Positions 1 through 9,602 of a stretch of 64,000 nucleotides of DNA are shown piece by piece. The stretch's first letter is position 1, and every line of letters begins with the position of its first letter. Below the pieces are notes generated by a model. The model was not told the DNA's origin. It made no database searches and saw nothing but the letters and a program-made list of their open reading frames with translations. Source of the stretch: Pseudomonadota bacterium (GTDB lineage: Bacteria > Pseudomonadota > Gammaproteobacteria > Burkholderiales > Burkholderiaceae_C); the NCBI GenBank assembly GCA_021847345.1, contig JAJZTW010000012.1:1-64000 (forward strand). Reading direction: 5' to 3'. The position numbers and the translations under genes were made by a program.

Positions 1-1232
1 TGATCGACCCCGAGATCTGCATTCGCTGCAACACCTGCGAAGCCACCTGCCCGGTGGGCGCCGTGACCCACGACAGCCGCAACTACGTGGTCGACGCCGA
101 CAAGTGCAATTTCTGCATGGCCTGCGTGCCGCCGTGCCCGACCGGGGCGATCGACAACTGGCGCGACGTGCCTCGCGTCGCGGCCTACCCGCTGGCCGAA
201 CAGTTGCTGTGGGACGAACTGCCGGCGCAGGACGAACTGCGCGAGGCGCCGGCAGCCGACGCCTCGCCCGCGCAGGCCCAGCCGCCGCGCGACGACACGC
301 CGGCGCCGGGAGTAGAGTCCGAGTTCCGCGCCGCGCGCTACGGCTCGGTGGTTCCGCCGTGGTCGGCGGCCCACGCCTACACCAACCTGTACGGCCCGAA
401 GACCGCGCGCAAGTCGGTCACCGCCACCGTCACCGGCAATGTGCGGGTCACCGAGGTCGGACGGGAATACGACACCCACCACATCGTGCTGGACTTCGGC
501 GCCATGCCCTTCCCGGTGCTGGAGGGCCAGTCCATCGGCATCATCCCGCCCGGGGTCGACGCCGACGGCCGGCCGCACCACCCGCGCCAGTATTCGGTGG
601 CCAGCCCGCGCAACGGCGAACGCCCCGGCTACAACAACCTGTCGCTGACCATCAAGCGCGTGCTCGAGGACCACCAGGGCCGCCCGGTGCGCGGCGTGGC
701 GTCGAACTACATGTGCGACCTCAAGGTGGGCGACAAGGTCGAGGTCACCGGGCCGTTCGGCGCCAGTTTCCTGATGCCCAACCACCCGCGATCGAACATC
801 GTGATGATCTGCACCGGCACCGGCAGCGCGCCGATGCGCGCGATGACCGAATGGCGCCGGCGCCTGCGGCGCTCGGGCAAGTTCGACGGCGGGCGCCTGA
901 TGCTGTTCTTCGGCGCGCGCACCCAGGCCGAGCTGCCCTACTTCGGGCCGCTGCAGAACCTGCCCAAGGATTTCATCGACATCCATCTCGCGTTCTCGCG
1001 CACCCCGGGGCAGCCGCGGCGCTACGTGCAGGACCTGATGCGCGAACGCGCCGCCGACCTGGGTGAATTGCTGGGCGACGACAATACCCACATCTTTGTC
1101 TGCGGCCTCAAGGCCATGGAGGACGGAGTGCTGCTCGCGCTGCGCGACGTCGCCACCCAGGCGGGGCTGGATTGGGACAGCACGGCATCGGCCTGGAAGG
1201 AACAGGGCCGCCTGCATCTGGAGACCTATTGA
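1..1232 (+). CDS. boxA: Benzoyl-CoA 2,3-epoxidase reductase subunit BoxA, 5'-truncated
   Basis: The reading frame is open from base 3, so the start codon lies outside the window. BoxA is the NADPH-dependent flavoprotein reductase that delivers electrons to the diiron epoxidase BoxB, which forms 2,3-epoxybenzoyl-CoA in aerobic benzoate degradation. Two ferredoxin-type 4Fe-4S motifs are visible: [11 protein letters not shown] at bases 18-50, then [19 protein letters not shown], the latter very typical of BoxA. An Ala/Pro-rich linker leads to a ferredoxin-NADP reductase module with the FAD signature [11 protein letters not shown] and the nucleotide-binding stretch [13 protein letters not shown]. 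About 409 residues are present, close to full length. The stop overlaps the next start (TGATG), implying translational coupling. boxB and boxC are not in the window. Confidence 0.9.
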   Translation, partial: IDPEICIRCNTCEATCPVGAVTHDSRNYVVDADKCNFCMACVPPCPTGAIDNWRDVPRVAAYPLAEQLLWDELPAQDELREAPAADASPAQAQPPRDDTPAPGVESEFRAARYGSVVPPWSAAHAYTNLYGPKTARKSVTATVTGNVRVTEVGREYDTHHIVLDFGAMPFPVLEGQSIGIIPPGVDADGRPHHPRQYSVASPRNGERPGYNNLSLTIKRVLEDHQGRPVRGVASNYMCDLKVGDKVEVTGPFGASFLMPNHPRSNIVMICTGTGSAPMRAMTEWRRRLRRSGKFDGGRLMLFFGARTQAELPYFGPLQNLPKDFIDIHLAFSRTPGQPRRYVQDLMRERAADLGELLGDDNTHIFVCGLKAMEDGVLLALRDVATQAGLDWDSTASAWKEQGRLHLETY

Positions 1233-2806
1233 TGAACACGACCGGCGCCGAGCAAGGCGAGCGCCAGGCCCCGGCTTTGCGCGACGCGCGCGTGCTGGTG
1301 GTCGGCGCGGGAATCATGGGGGCGGGAATCGCCCAGGTGGCCGCGCAGGCCGGGCACCGCGTGGCGCTGTTCGACACCCGCGAGGGCGCTGCCCGCCAGG
1401 CGCGCGACAAGCTCGGCGCCACCTTCGACACCCTGGTCGCCAAGGGCCGCCTGCAGGCCGCCGCCGCGGCCGAAGCGCTGGCGCGCATCGACGCCGTCGA
1501 CCAGCTGGAACAGGCGGCCGACTGCGCCCTGGTGGTCGAGGCCATCGTCGAGCGACTGGACGTCAAGCGCGAGCTGCTGGCGCGCCTGGAGGCGCTGGTC
1601 GCCGCCGACTGCGTGCTGGCCAGCAACACCTCCTCGCTGTCCATCACCGCGCTGGCTCGCGACATGCGCCACCCCGAGCGCCTGGTCGGCATGCACTTCT
1701 TCAACCCGGTGCCGCTGATGAAGCTGGTCGAGGTGGTCAGCGGACTGCGCAGCGACCCCGCGGTGGCGCAGCAGGTGTTCGAGCTGGCGCAGTCCTGGGG
1801 CAAGACCGCGGTGCACGCGCGCTCGACGCCGGGCTTCATCGTCAACCGCATCGCCCGCCCCTTCTACGCCGAGACCCTGGCGTTGCTGCAGGAGCAGGCC
1901 GCAGCCCCCGAGACGCTCGACGCCTGCCTGCGCGCCGCCGGTTTTCGCATGGGCCCGTGCGAGCTGATGGACCTGATCGGCCACGACACCAACTTCGCCG
2001 TCACCCAGGCGGTGTACGAGGCGAACTTTTTCGACAAGCGTTTCCAGCCTTCGCTGGTGCAGCGCGAGCTGGTCGACGGCGGCCTGCTCGGGCGCAAGAG
2101 CGGGCGCGGGTTCTACGACTACGCGCAAGGCGCCGAGCAGCCCCGCGCCTGCCCGCCCGCCGCCGACCTGCAGGCCCCCGAGGCCGCCACGCGGGTGGTG
2201 GTGGCCGGACGCGGCGCGCTGGCCGATCGCCTGAGCGCCGCGCTGCACGCCGCCGGGCGCGAGCACGAACTCGATCCGCAGGCCGACTGGTGCGGGCTGC
2301 GCGTCGACGGCGCCTGCCTGCGCCTGGGCGATGGCCGCGCCGCCACCGAGCTCGGCGCCGACGTGGCGGTGTTCGACCTGCCGCTGCGTGACGACAACGG
2401 CCTGGCGCTGGCGTGGGCCGCAAGCGCCGATGCCAGCGCCGCCTGGCAGGAACAGGCGCCGCGCTGGCTGCACCTGCTGGGCTGGCAGCCGCTGCGCCTG
2501 CGCGACATGCCCGGGCTGGTCGTCGCACGCACCGTGGCGATGCTGGTCAACGAAGCCGCCGACGCCGTGCACCAGGGTGTGTGCAGCCCCGACGGAGCCG
2601 ACAACGCGATGAAACTCGGGGTCAACTACCCTGCCGGCCCGTTCGAATGGCTCGCCCGCTGGCGCCAGCTCGGCGCGCCGGAGCCGGTGAGCCTGCTCGA
2701 CGCGCTGGACCGCCATTACCGTGGCGAGCGCTACCGGGCCAGCCCCGGGCTGCGCGAACAGGCCTGGCTGCGCCAGCGCGGCGCGACGACGGAGACCCTC
2801 GAATGA
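1232..2806 (+). CDS. 3-hydroxyacyl-CoA dehydrogenase, PaaH/PaaC-like, 524 aa
   Basis: Oxidises an (S)-3-hydroxyacyl-CoA to the 3-oxoacyl-CoA with NAD+. The N-terminal Rossmann motif GAGIMGAGIAQVAAQAGH is followed by ASNTSSLSITALA and the catalytic-His segment GMHFFNPVPLMKL. Two C-terminal HCDH domains are present (around TPGFIVNRIARPF and MPGLVVARTVAMLVNE), the double-domain layout and roughly 500-residue size of phenylacetate-pathway PaaH/PaaC. I start it at 1232 rather than 1172 because this ATG overlaps the boxA stop. Behind boxA a role on 3-hydroxyadipyl-CoA, the shared intermediate of the box and paa routes, is plausible but inferred. It ends overlapping the next start (ATGA). Confidence 0.88.
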   Translation: MNTTGAEQGERQAPALRDARVLVVGAGIMGAGIAQVAAQAGHRVALFDTREGAARQARDKLGATFDTLVAKGRLQAAAAAEALARIDAVDQLEQAADCALVVEAIVERLDVKRELLARLEALVAADCVLASNTSSLSITALARDMRHPERLVGMHFFNPVPLMKLVEVVSGLRSDPAVAQQVFELAQSWGKTAVHARSTPGFIVNRIARPFYAETLALLQEQAAAPETLDACLRAAGFRMGPCELMDLIGHDTNFAVTQAVYEANFFDKRFQPSLVQRELVDGGLLGRKSGRGFYDYAQGAEQPRACPPAADLQAPEAATRVVVAGRGALADRLSAALHAAGREHELDPQADWCGLRVDGACLRLGDGRAATELGADVAVFDLPLRDDNGLALAWAASADASAAWQEQAPRWLHLLGWQPLRLRDMPGLVVARTVAMLVNEAADAVHQGVCSPDGADNAMKLGVNYPAGPFEWLARWRQLGAPEPVSLLDALDRHYRGERYRASPGLREQAWLRQRGATTETLE

Positions 2807-3663
2807 GCACCAACGGCAGCGACACCAGCACCAGCACCGGCGGGGGAGCGCCCCGGCGCATCGACTTCGCCCCCCACCTGCACGCCGACATCGGCGCCGA
2901 CGGCGTGGCCGAGCTGGTGCTCGGCCCCGAAGGCGGCATGCCGTCGACCGACGCGCTGCGCCATGCGCTGCTCGGCAGCGTGTGGGCCCGCCTGGCGGCG
3001 TTGCCCGAGGTGCGCTGCATCCTCGTGCGCAGCAGCGGCAAGGGCTTTTGCGCCGGAGGCGACCCGTCGCTGGTGCGCGAGATGCTCGACAGCCACGAGG
3101 CCCGGCTGCGCGTGATGCAGGAAGCGCGCGCCATCGTGCAAGGCATGATGGACTGCGAGATCCCCATCGTGTCGGCCATCAACGGCGCCGCGGTGGGCGC
3201 CGGAGCGGCGGTGGCGCTGCTGGCCGACATTTCCATCGCCGGCGAGAAAGCGAAGATCATCGACGGCCACACCCGCCTGGGAGTCGCCGCCGGCGACCAC
3301 GCGGCGCTGATCTGGCCCCTGCTGTGCGGAATGGCCAAGGCGCGCATGCACCTGCTGCTGTGCACCCCCATCGACGGCGCGCAGGCCGAGCGCATCGGCC
3401 TGGTCGGCCTGTGCGTGCCCGACGCCGAGCTGCTCGAGCGCGCGCGCGACGTGGCGCGCCAGCTCGCCGCGGGAAGCGCGCAGGCGCTGGCGGCGACCAA
3501 GCGCAGCCTGAACCACTGGCTGCGCATGGCCTGGCCAGCCTTCGAGCATTCACTGGCGCTGGAGATCCTGGGTTTTGCATCGCCCGAGGCGCGCGAGGGC
3601 TTCGACGCCCTCAACGCCAGGCGCGCGCCGGCGTTCGCGCCGCGCACCCCGCCGCTGGGCTGA
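2803..3663 (+). CDS. Enoyl-CoA hydratase/isomerase (crotonase family), 286 aa
   Basis: Crotonase-fold protein. The first oxyanion-hole segment is GKGFCAGGD and the second is NGAAVGAGAAVALLADISIA. In the usual GxGGTQRL position it reads GVAAGDHAALIWPLLCG, a variant found in a crotonase subgroup whose substrates are not generally known, so hydratase versus isomerase cannot be told from sequence. The start ATG overlaps the previous stop by four bases (ATGA), so it is translationally coupled to the dehydrogenase. The first 25 residues are Ser/Thr/Gly-rich and probably disordered. In this operon it would hydrate or isomerise a dehydroadipyl-CoA-type intermediate; that is inference from position. 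Confidence 0.85.
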   Translation: MSTNGSDTSTSTGGGAPRRIDFAPHLHADIGADGVAELVLGPEGGMPSTDALRHALLGSVWARLAALPEVRCILVRSSGKGFCAGGDPSLVREMLDSHEARLRVMQEARAIVQGMMDCEIPIVSAINGAAVGAGAAVALLADISIAGEKAKIIDGHTRLGVAAGDHAALIWPLLCGMAKARMHLLLCTPIDGAQAERIGLVGLCVPDAELLERARDVARQLAAGSAQALAATKRSLNHWLRMAWPAFEHSLALEILGFASPEAREGFDALNARRAPAFAPRTPPLG

Positions 3664-3680
3664 CCACGGGCCGCGCGAAC

Positions 3681-4133
3681 ATGCGATTCGCCGAATTCCA
3701 CGCCGGCCAGGTTTTCGAGGCGGGCCCCTACGAGGTGAGCGAGGCCGAGATCATCGAATTCGCGTCGCGCTACGACCCGCAGTGGTTCCACACCGACCCG
3801 CGCGCGGCCGGATCCCACCGTTTCGGCGGACTCATCGCGAGCGGCTGGCACACCTGCGGCATCGCCATGCGCCTGGTGGTCGACGCCGTGCTCGCCGGCT
3901 CCGAGTCCTTCGCCTCGCCCGGGCTGGACCACATCCGCTGGCCGCACCCGGTGCGCCCCGGAGACCGCCTGAGCCTGCGCGCGCAGGTGCTGGAGGCAAG
4001 GCGCAGCGCGAGCCGCCCGGGCCTGGGCATCCTGCGCTGGCAATGGAGCCTGCGCAATGTGCGAGGCGTCGAGGTGCTTGAGCTCGAGGCCACCAGCCTG
4101 TTCGACCTGGAGCACGCGCAGGCACACGCCTGA
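3681..4133 (+). CDS. MaoC-like (R)-hydratase, hot-dog fold, 150 aa
   Basis: Single hot-dog MaoC domain covering nearly the whole protein. The hydratase-2 motif is present as YDPQWFHTDPRAA (Asp and His of the catalytic pair), followed by FGGLIASGWHT and the PVRPGD turn. Members hydrate trans-2-enoyl-CoAs to (R)-3-hydroxyacyl-CoAs; many small stand-alone members are of unknown substrate. The start is 17 bases after the upstream stop, so it is the last gene of the boxA operon. A start further upstream in this frame would only read through the previous gene. Confidence 0.85.
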   Translation: MRFAEFHAGQVFEAGPYEVSEAEIIEFASRYDPQWFHTDPRAAGSHRFGGLIASGWHTCGIAMRLVVDAVLAGSESFASPGLDHIRWPHPVRPGDRLSLRAQVLEARRSASRPGLGILRWQWSLRNVRGVEVLELEATSLFDLEHAQAHA

Positions 4134-4263
4134 AGCGCGCTTGAGGTGGGTCAAGGACACCCGCTCGGGCGACGCCTTAGCCTGTTCATGCGTACCCCGG
4201 AAAGCGCGGCGCGGTGCCGCGCCCGGAGAACGCCGGTGTCGCCACCGTCCCCGGAGAACAAGC

Positions 4264-4686
4264 ATGAACACCCGTCCCCGCGTGCTCGCCCTCGCACTGG
4301 CCGCGCTGCTGGCAGGCCCCGGCGCGATCGCCACGGTCGCAGCCCAGCCGGCCCCGCCGATCTACGGCAGCCAACTCATGACCCAGCACGAGCGACTGGA
4401 GTACCGCGAGCGCCTGCGCAACGCCCACACCGCGCGCGAGCGCGAGCGAATCCGGCTGGAACACCACCGCGCGATGCAGGAACGCGCGCGTGAGCGCGGG
4501 GTTCGCCTGCCCGACATGCCGCGGCCGCGCCCCGGCCCGCGTGCCGGTGGCATGGGAGCGGGTCCCGGGCCGGGCGCCGGCATGGGCCCCGGGCCGCGCG
4601 GCGGCATGGGGCCGGGCGCGGGCATGGGAGCCGGCCCTGGAGCCGGAGCGGGCGGTGGAGCCGGGGGCGGGCCCGGCGGGCGCTGA
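4264..4686 (+). CDS. Small secreted protein with Gly/Met/Pro-rich tail, 140 aa, function unknown
   Basis: The N-terminus has a Sec signal peptide (basic MNTRPR, hydrophobic core, cleavage near AAQP). The mature part begins with YGSQLMTQHERLEYRERLRN and an Arg/Glu-rich, predicted helical stretch to about residue 80, a small conserved region I have seen in betaproteobacterial exported proteins of unknown function. The last 55 residues are almost only Gly, Met, Pro and Ala in GMGPGxGAG-type repeats, probably unstructured. The AGAAC just upstream of the ATG gives a weak ribosome site. It stands alone after the boxA operon. I assign no function. Confidence 0.7.
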   Translation: MNTRPRVLALALAALLAGPGAIATVAAQPAPPIYGSQLMTQHERLEYRERLRNAHTARERERIRLEHHRAMQERARERGVRLPDMPRPRPGPRAGGMGAGPGPGAGMGPGPRGGMGPGAGMGAGPGAGAGGGAGGGPGGR

Positions 4687-4827
4687 GCACGCAGCGACCC
4701 CGCGCCGGCCTGCGCATCGAAGCGGCGCGTCGTCGCGACTTGTTACATGTTTCTTGCGCCGGGTGTCGGCAGGCGTGCGGCAGGCTCCGTTCAGGCAACA
4801 TCCACATCGCATCGATGGAGCATGAAC

Positions 4828-5112
4828 ATGATCCGCCACACCTTGCTTGCCCTGGCCGCCGCCACCGCGCTGGCGGCGCCCGCCGCGCACGCCGACCCCG
4901 TGTACTGGTCGCTCAACGTGGGCGTGCCCGGGGTGTACGGCGCCTGGAGCAACGCCTATGTCGCGCCCCCGGTCGTCGTGGCGCCGCCGCCACGCGTGGT
5001 GTACTACCCCGGCTACGCCCCCGTCTATGGCTACCCGCCGCTATGGCACCGCGACGACGACAACCGCTGGCAGCGCTGGCATCGCTGGCACCACGAAGAC
5101 GACGACGATTGA
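4828..5112 (+). CDS. Small secreted protein with aromatic/His/Asp-rich C-terminus, 94 aa
   Basis: Begins MIRHTLLALAAATALAAPA with a clear signal peptide cleaved after AHA. The mature part is rich in Tyr, Pro and Val and ends WHRWHHEDDDD, which could bind divalent metal, though this is only composition. I chose 4828 because GGAG at 4817-4820 lies seven bases upstream; the in-frame ATG at 4822 would have only one base of spacing. Next downstream, on the opposite strand, is the CDF metal exporter gene, whose 3' end converges on this one. Function unknown. Confidence 0.65.
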   Translation: MIRHTLLALAAATALAAPAAHADPVYWSLNVGVPGVYGAWSNAYVAPPVVVAPPPRVVYYPGYAPVYGYPPLWHRDDDNRWQRWHRWHHEDDDD

Positions 5113-5126
5113 ACCCGGCGCCCGGG

Positions 5127-6083
5127 TCAGGCCCGGGCAGCTTCGGGGCGCGGGTGATCCAGGTCCGGGCGCTGCCACGGGTCGACGTGGGTCATCAGGT
5201 TGAGCACCCGGTGGCGCTGCATGACCTGCTCGCGCGCAGCCACCGCGATCTCGTGGCCCTGCTCGACGCTCAGCGTGGCGTCGACCTCGAGATGCGCGTC
5301 GGCCACCACCATGTCGCCCATCTTGCGCGTGCGCAGGTCGTGCACGCCGCGCACTCCCGGGGTCTGCAGCAGCGTGGCACGAATAGCCTGCACCTCCTCC
5401 TCGTCCACCGCGCGGTCCATCAGGTCGTGCAGCGCGTCCCAGGCGAAGCCCCAGCCCATGCGCCCGACCATCAGCCCGACGATCAGCGCGGCGATCGGGT
5501 CGAGCAGCGGGTAGCCGGCCAGGTTGCCGATCAGGCCCACCGCTACCACCAGGGATGAGGCGGCGTCCGAACGCGCATGCCAGGCGTTGGCCACCAGCAG
5601 GCTCGACTTCACGCGCTTGGCCACCGCCAGCATGTAGCGGAACAGACCCTCCTTGGCCAGCAGCGTGGCGCCGGCCACCCACAGCGCCACGGCATGCACC
5701 CGCGGCACATCGCCGGGCGCCTCCAGCTTGCCCAGCGCCGCCCACAGCATGCCGGCGCCGACCATCAGCAGCAGCAGCCCGAGCGCCAGCGACGCGCCGG
5801 TCTCGAAGCGGTGGTGCCCGTAGGGATGGTCGGCATCGGCATCCTTGCGGCTGTGGTGGCTGGCCAGCAGCACGACGAAATCGGCCACCAGGTCGGAGGC
5901 CGAGTGCACGCCGTCGGCCACCAGGCCCTGCGAGCGCGCCAGCAGCCCGACCACCACCTGGGTCAGCGACAGCGCCAGGTTCACGCCCACGCTCACCCAG
6001 GTGCTGCGGCTGGCCGCGCGCGCGCGCTCGGCGGCGGTGTGGCGGGAGTCTTCGGGTTCGGCGGCGAGGTCTTCGAATCGCAT
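5127..6083 (-). CDS. Cation diffusion facilitator (CDF) metal exporter, 318 aa
   Basis: Inner-membrane proton antiporter for divalent metals. Six membrane segments can be followed, with the two metal-site signatures of the family: H60/D64 in ADGVHSASD (TM2) and H169/D173 in NAWHARSDAAS (TM5), the HxxxD plus HxxxD set usual in Zn/Co/Fe-type members. HPYGHHRFET marks the TM2-TM3 loop. The C-terminal domain of about 90 residues (from VQAIRATLLQTPGVRGVH) is the cytoplasmic dimerisation fold. I start at MRFEDL rather than seven codons earlier because there is no added conservation upstream. It diverges from the P-type ATPase gene over a 128-base gap. Which metal it exports cannot be read from sequence. 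Confidence 0.9.
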   Translation of the reverse strand: MRFEDLAAEPEDSRHTAAERARAASRSTWVSVGVNLALSLTQVVVGLLARSQGLVADGVHSASDLVADFVVLLASHHSRKDADADHPYGHHRFETGASLALGLLLLMVGAGMLWAALGKLEAPGDVPRVHAVALWVAGATLLAKEGLFRYMLAVAKRVKSSLLVANAWHARSDAASSLVVAVGLIGNLAGYPLLDPIAALIVGLMVGRMGWGFAWDALHDLMDRAVDEEEVQAIRATLLQTPGVRGVHDLRTRKMGDMVVADAHLEVDATLSVEQGHEIAVAAREQVMQRHRVLNLMTHVDPWQRPDLDHPRPEAARA

Positions 6084-6211
6084 GGCTTTGCGGGCTCGGT
6101 GCAAGGGGGTTCGTGCAATACCTGATGACGTATTCTGCTTGAGCCGGCAAGCGCGCCGTCGGCCGATGCGCGCGCGCCGGCGCCCCAGCCAGCAACCAGC
6201 GCCTTCGCACC

Positions 6212-8773
<2,562 letters not shown>

Positions 8774-9310
8774 TCAGCGCACCACCTTCCAGGTGCCGTC
8801 GGGCTGGCGGCAGGCCGTGCCGTACACCATGTCGGGGCGTCCGTTGATCGTCGCCTGCATCGTGAACTCGCGGCATGGGCCCTGCGCCGTCTCGTAGGTG
8901 CGCGTGGGCGTCACCGCATAGTCGTCGCCGGTATCCGGGTTGCGCCAGCTGCCGGCGCTGCCGGTGGGATACGACTCGAACACCTGCGCGGCGCGCACGC
9001 GGTCCTGCTCGTCCATGTGGCGCCCGATGTTGGCGCCGGCCACGCTGCCCAGCAGCGCGCCGAGGATCACCGCCGCGACCTGGCCCGAGCCGCGCCCGAC
9101 CGCCGATCCGGCCGCCGCGCCGGCCATGCCGCCGAGCACGGCCCCGCCCTGCTCCTGGTTCATCGCGCAGCCGCCGAGCAGCGACAGGGCCAGCGTCGCG
9201 CCGGCCATTGGCCTCACGAGAAAACGCAGGGCCGCCCCAAGTTTTCTCGACCCCCGCGGGGGGCGGGCTGGGCGCAGCCCGGCCCTGGGGGCGCTGTACA
9301 GGATGTTCAT
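8774..9310 (-). CDS. Glycine-zipper surface lipoprotein (17-kDa antigen type), 178 aa
   Basis: Outer-membrane-type lipoprotein. A hydrophobic core with lipobox LLGGC is followed by a glycine-zipper double helix (GGAVLGGMAGAAAGSAVG ... ALLGSVAGANIG) and a C-terminal domain with SWRNPDTGDDYAVTPTRTY, as in Rickettsia 17-kDa antigen/SlyB relatives. Ribosome site AAGGAG lies nine bases before ATG 9310. The 34 residues before the lipobox core are unusually long and Arg/Pro/Gly-rich, and their DNA matches a GC-rich repeat also seen near 59307, so this part of the gene may be an insertion. Two hairpins occupy the leader. It is convergent with, and abuts, the P-type ATPase gene. Confidence 0.8.
   Translation of the reverse strand: MNILYSAPRAGLRPARPPRGSRKLGAALRFLVRPMAGATLALSLLGGCAMNQEQGGAVLGGMAGAAAGSAVGRGSGQVAAVILGALLGSVAGANIGRHMDEQDRVRAAQVFESYPTGSAGSWRNPDTGDDYAVTPTRTYETAQGPCREFTMQATINGRPDMVYGTACRQPDGTWKVVR
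9226..9241. repeat. Dispersed GC-rich repeat, copy inside lipoprotein signal region
   Basis: Sixteen bases, GCAGGGCCGCCCCAAG, are identical to 59307-59322. In both places the match is followed by G/C runs able to fold (CCCCCGCGGGGGG here). Similar GGGCCGCCCCAAG blocks are common as intergenic repeats in Burkholderiales; this copy is unusual in being translated. Confidence 0.55.
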
Positions 9311-9323
9311 GACTGGCTCCTTG

Positions 9324-9341
9324 GGGCTTGCGCGCAAGCCC
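9324..9341. promoter_or_regulatory. Perfect 18-base palindrome just upstream of lipoprotein ribosome site
   Basis: GGGCTTGCG/CGCAAGCCC forms a nine-base-pair inverted repeat between the terminator-like hairpin at 9345-9374 and the AAGGAG ribosome site of the lipoprotein gene at 9310. It could be an operator or an mRNA hairpin affecting translation; sequence alone does not decide. Confidence 0.45.
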
Positions 9342-9344
9342 GAG

Positions 9345-9374
9345 AAAAAACAGGCACGGTGAGGACCGTGCCTG
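9345..9374 (-). terminator. Rho-independent terminator-like hairpin with U-run (minus strand)
   Basis: Read on the minus strand, a perfect ten-base-pair stem (CAGGCACGGT / ACCGTGCCTG) with a CCTC loop is followed at once by six T. This is a textbook intrinsic terminator. It lies only 34 bases before the lipoprotein start codon and well after the stop of the upstream gene (9603), so it may end that transcript, act as an attenuator for the lipoprotein, or be the 3' end of a small RNA. A further GCCCGGG/CCCGGGC stem is at 9381-9406. Confidence 0.7.
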
Positions 9375-9433
9375 CAAAGTGCCCGGGCGCCGCACGACAC
9401 CCGGGCCGCTCGCCAATGTTCGGCGTCTGCCGC

Positions 9434-9601
9434 CTAGGAGCCTGGGCGGCGGAGGGAGCCGTCGCGAAATTCGCCAGGGGCGAGGACAGTTCGGCGGCGG
9501 TGAGGAGCCCATAGTGGGCACTATGGGCGACGAATCGACGCCGGAATGGACCGTCCCTGGCGAATTGCAGCAGGCTCGACCTCTGCCGCCCAGGCTCCTA
9601 G
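9434..9601. repeat. 168-bp nested palindromic element abutting a stop codon
   Basis: The outer 17 bases (CTAGGAGCCTGGGCGGC at 9434-9450) are exactly complementary to 9585-9601. Inner parts of the arms remain similar (GAAATTCGCCAGGG against its complement near 9556-9568). The centre at 9517/9518 is a nine-base-pair hairpin CCCATAGTG-GG-CACTATGGG. All levels share one symmetry centre. The right end is one base from the stop codon of the 9603-11441 gene. It looks like a non-autonomous mobile element or a repeat-type terminator; no transposase is present. Confidence 0.7.
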
Positions 9602-9602
9602 C

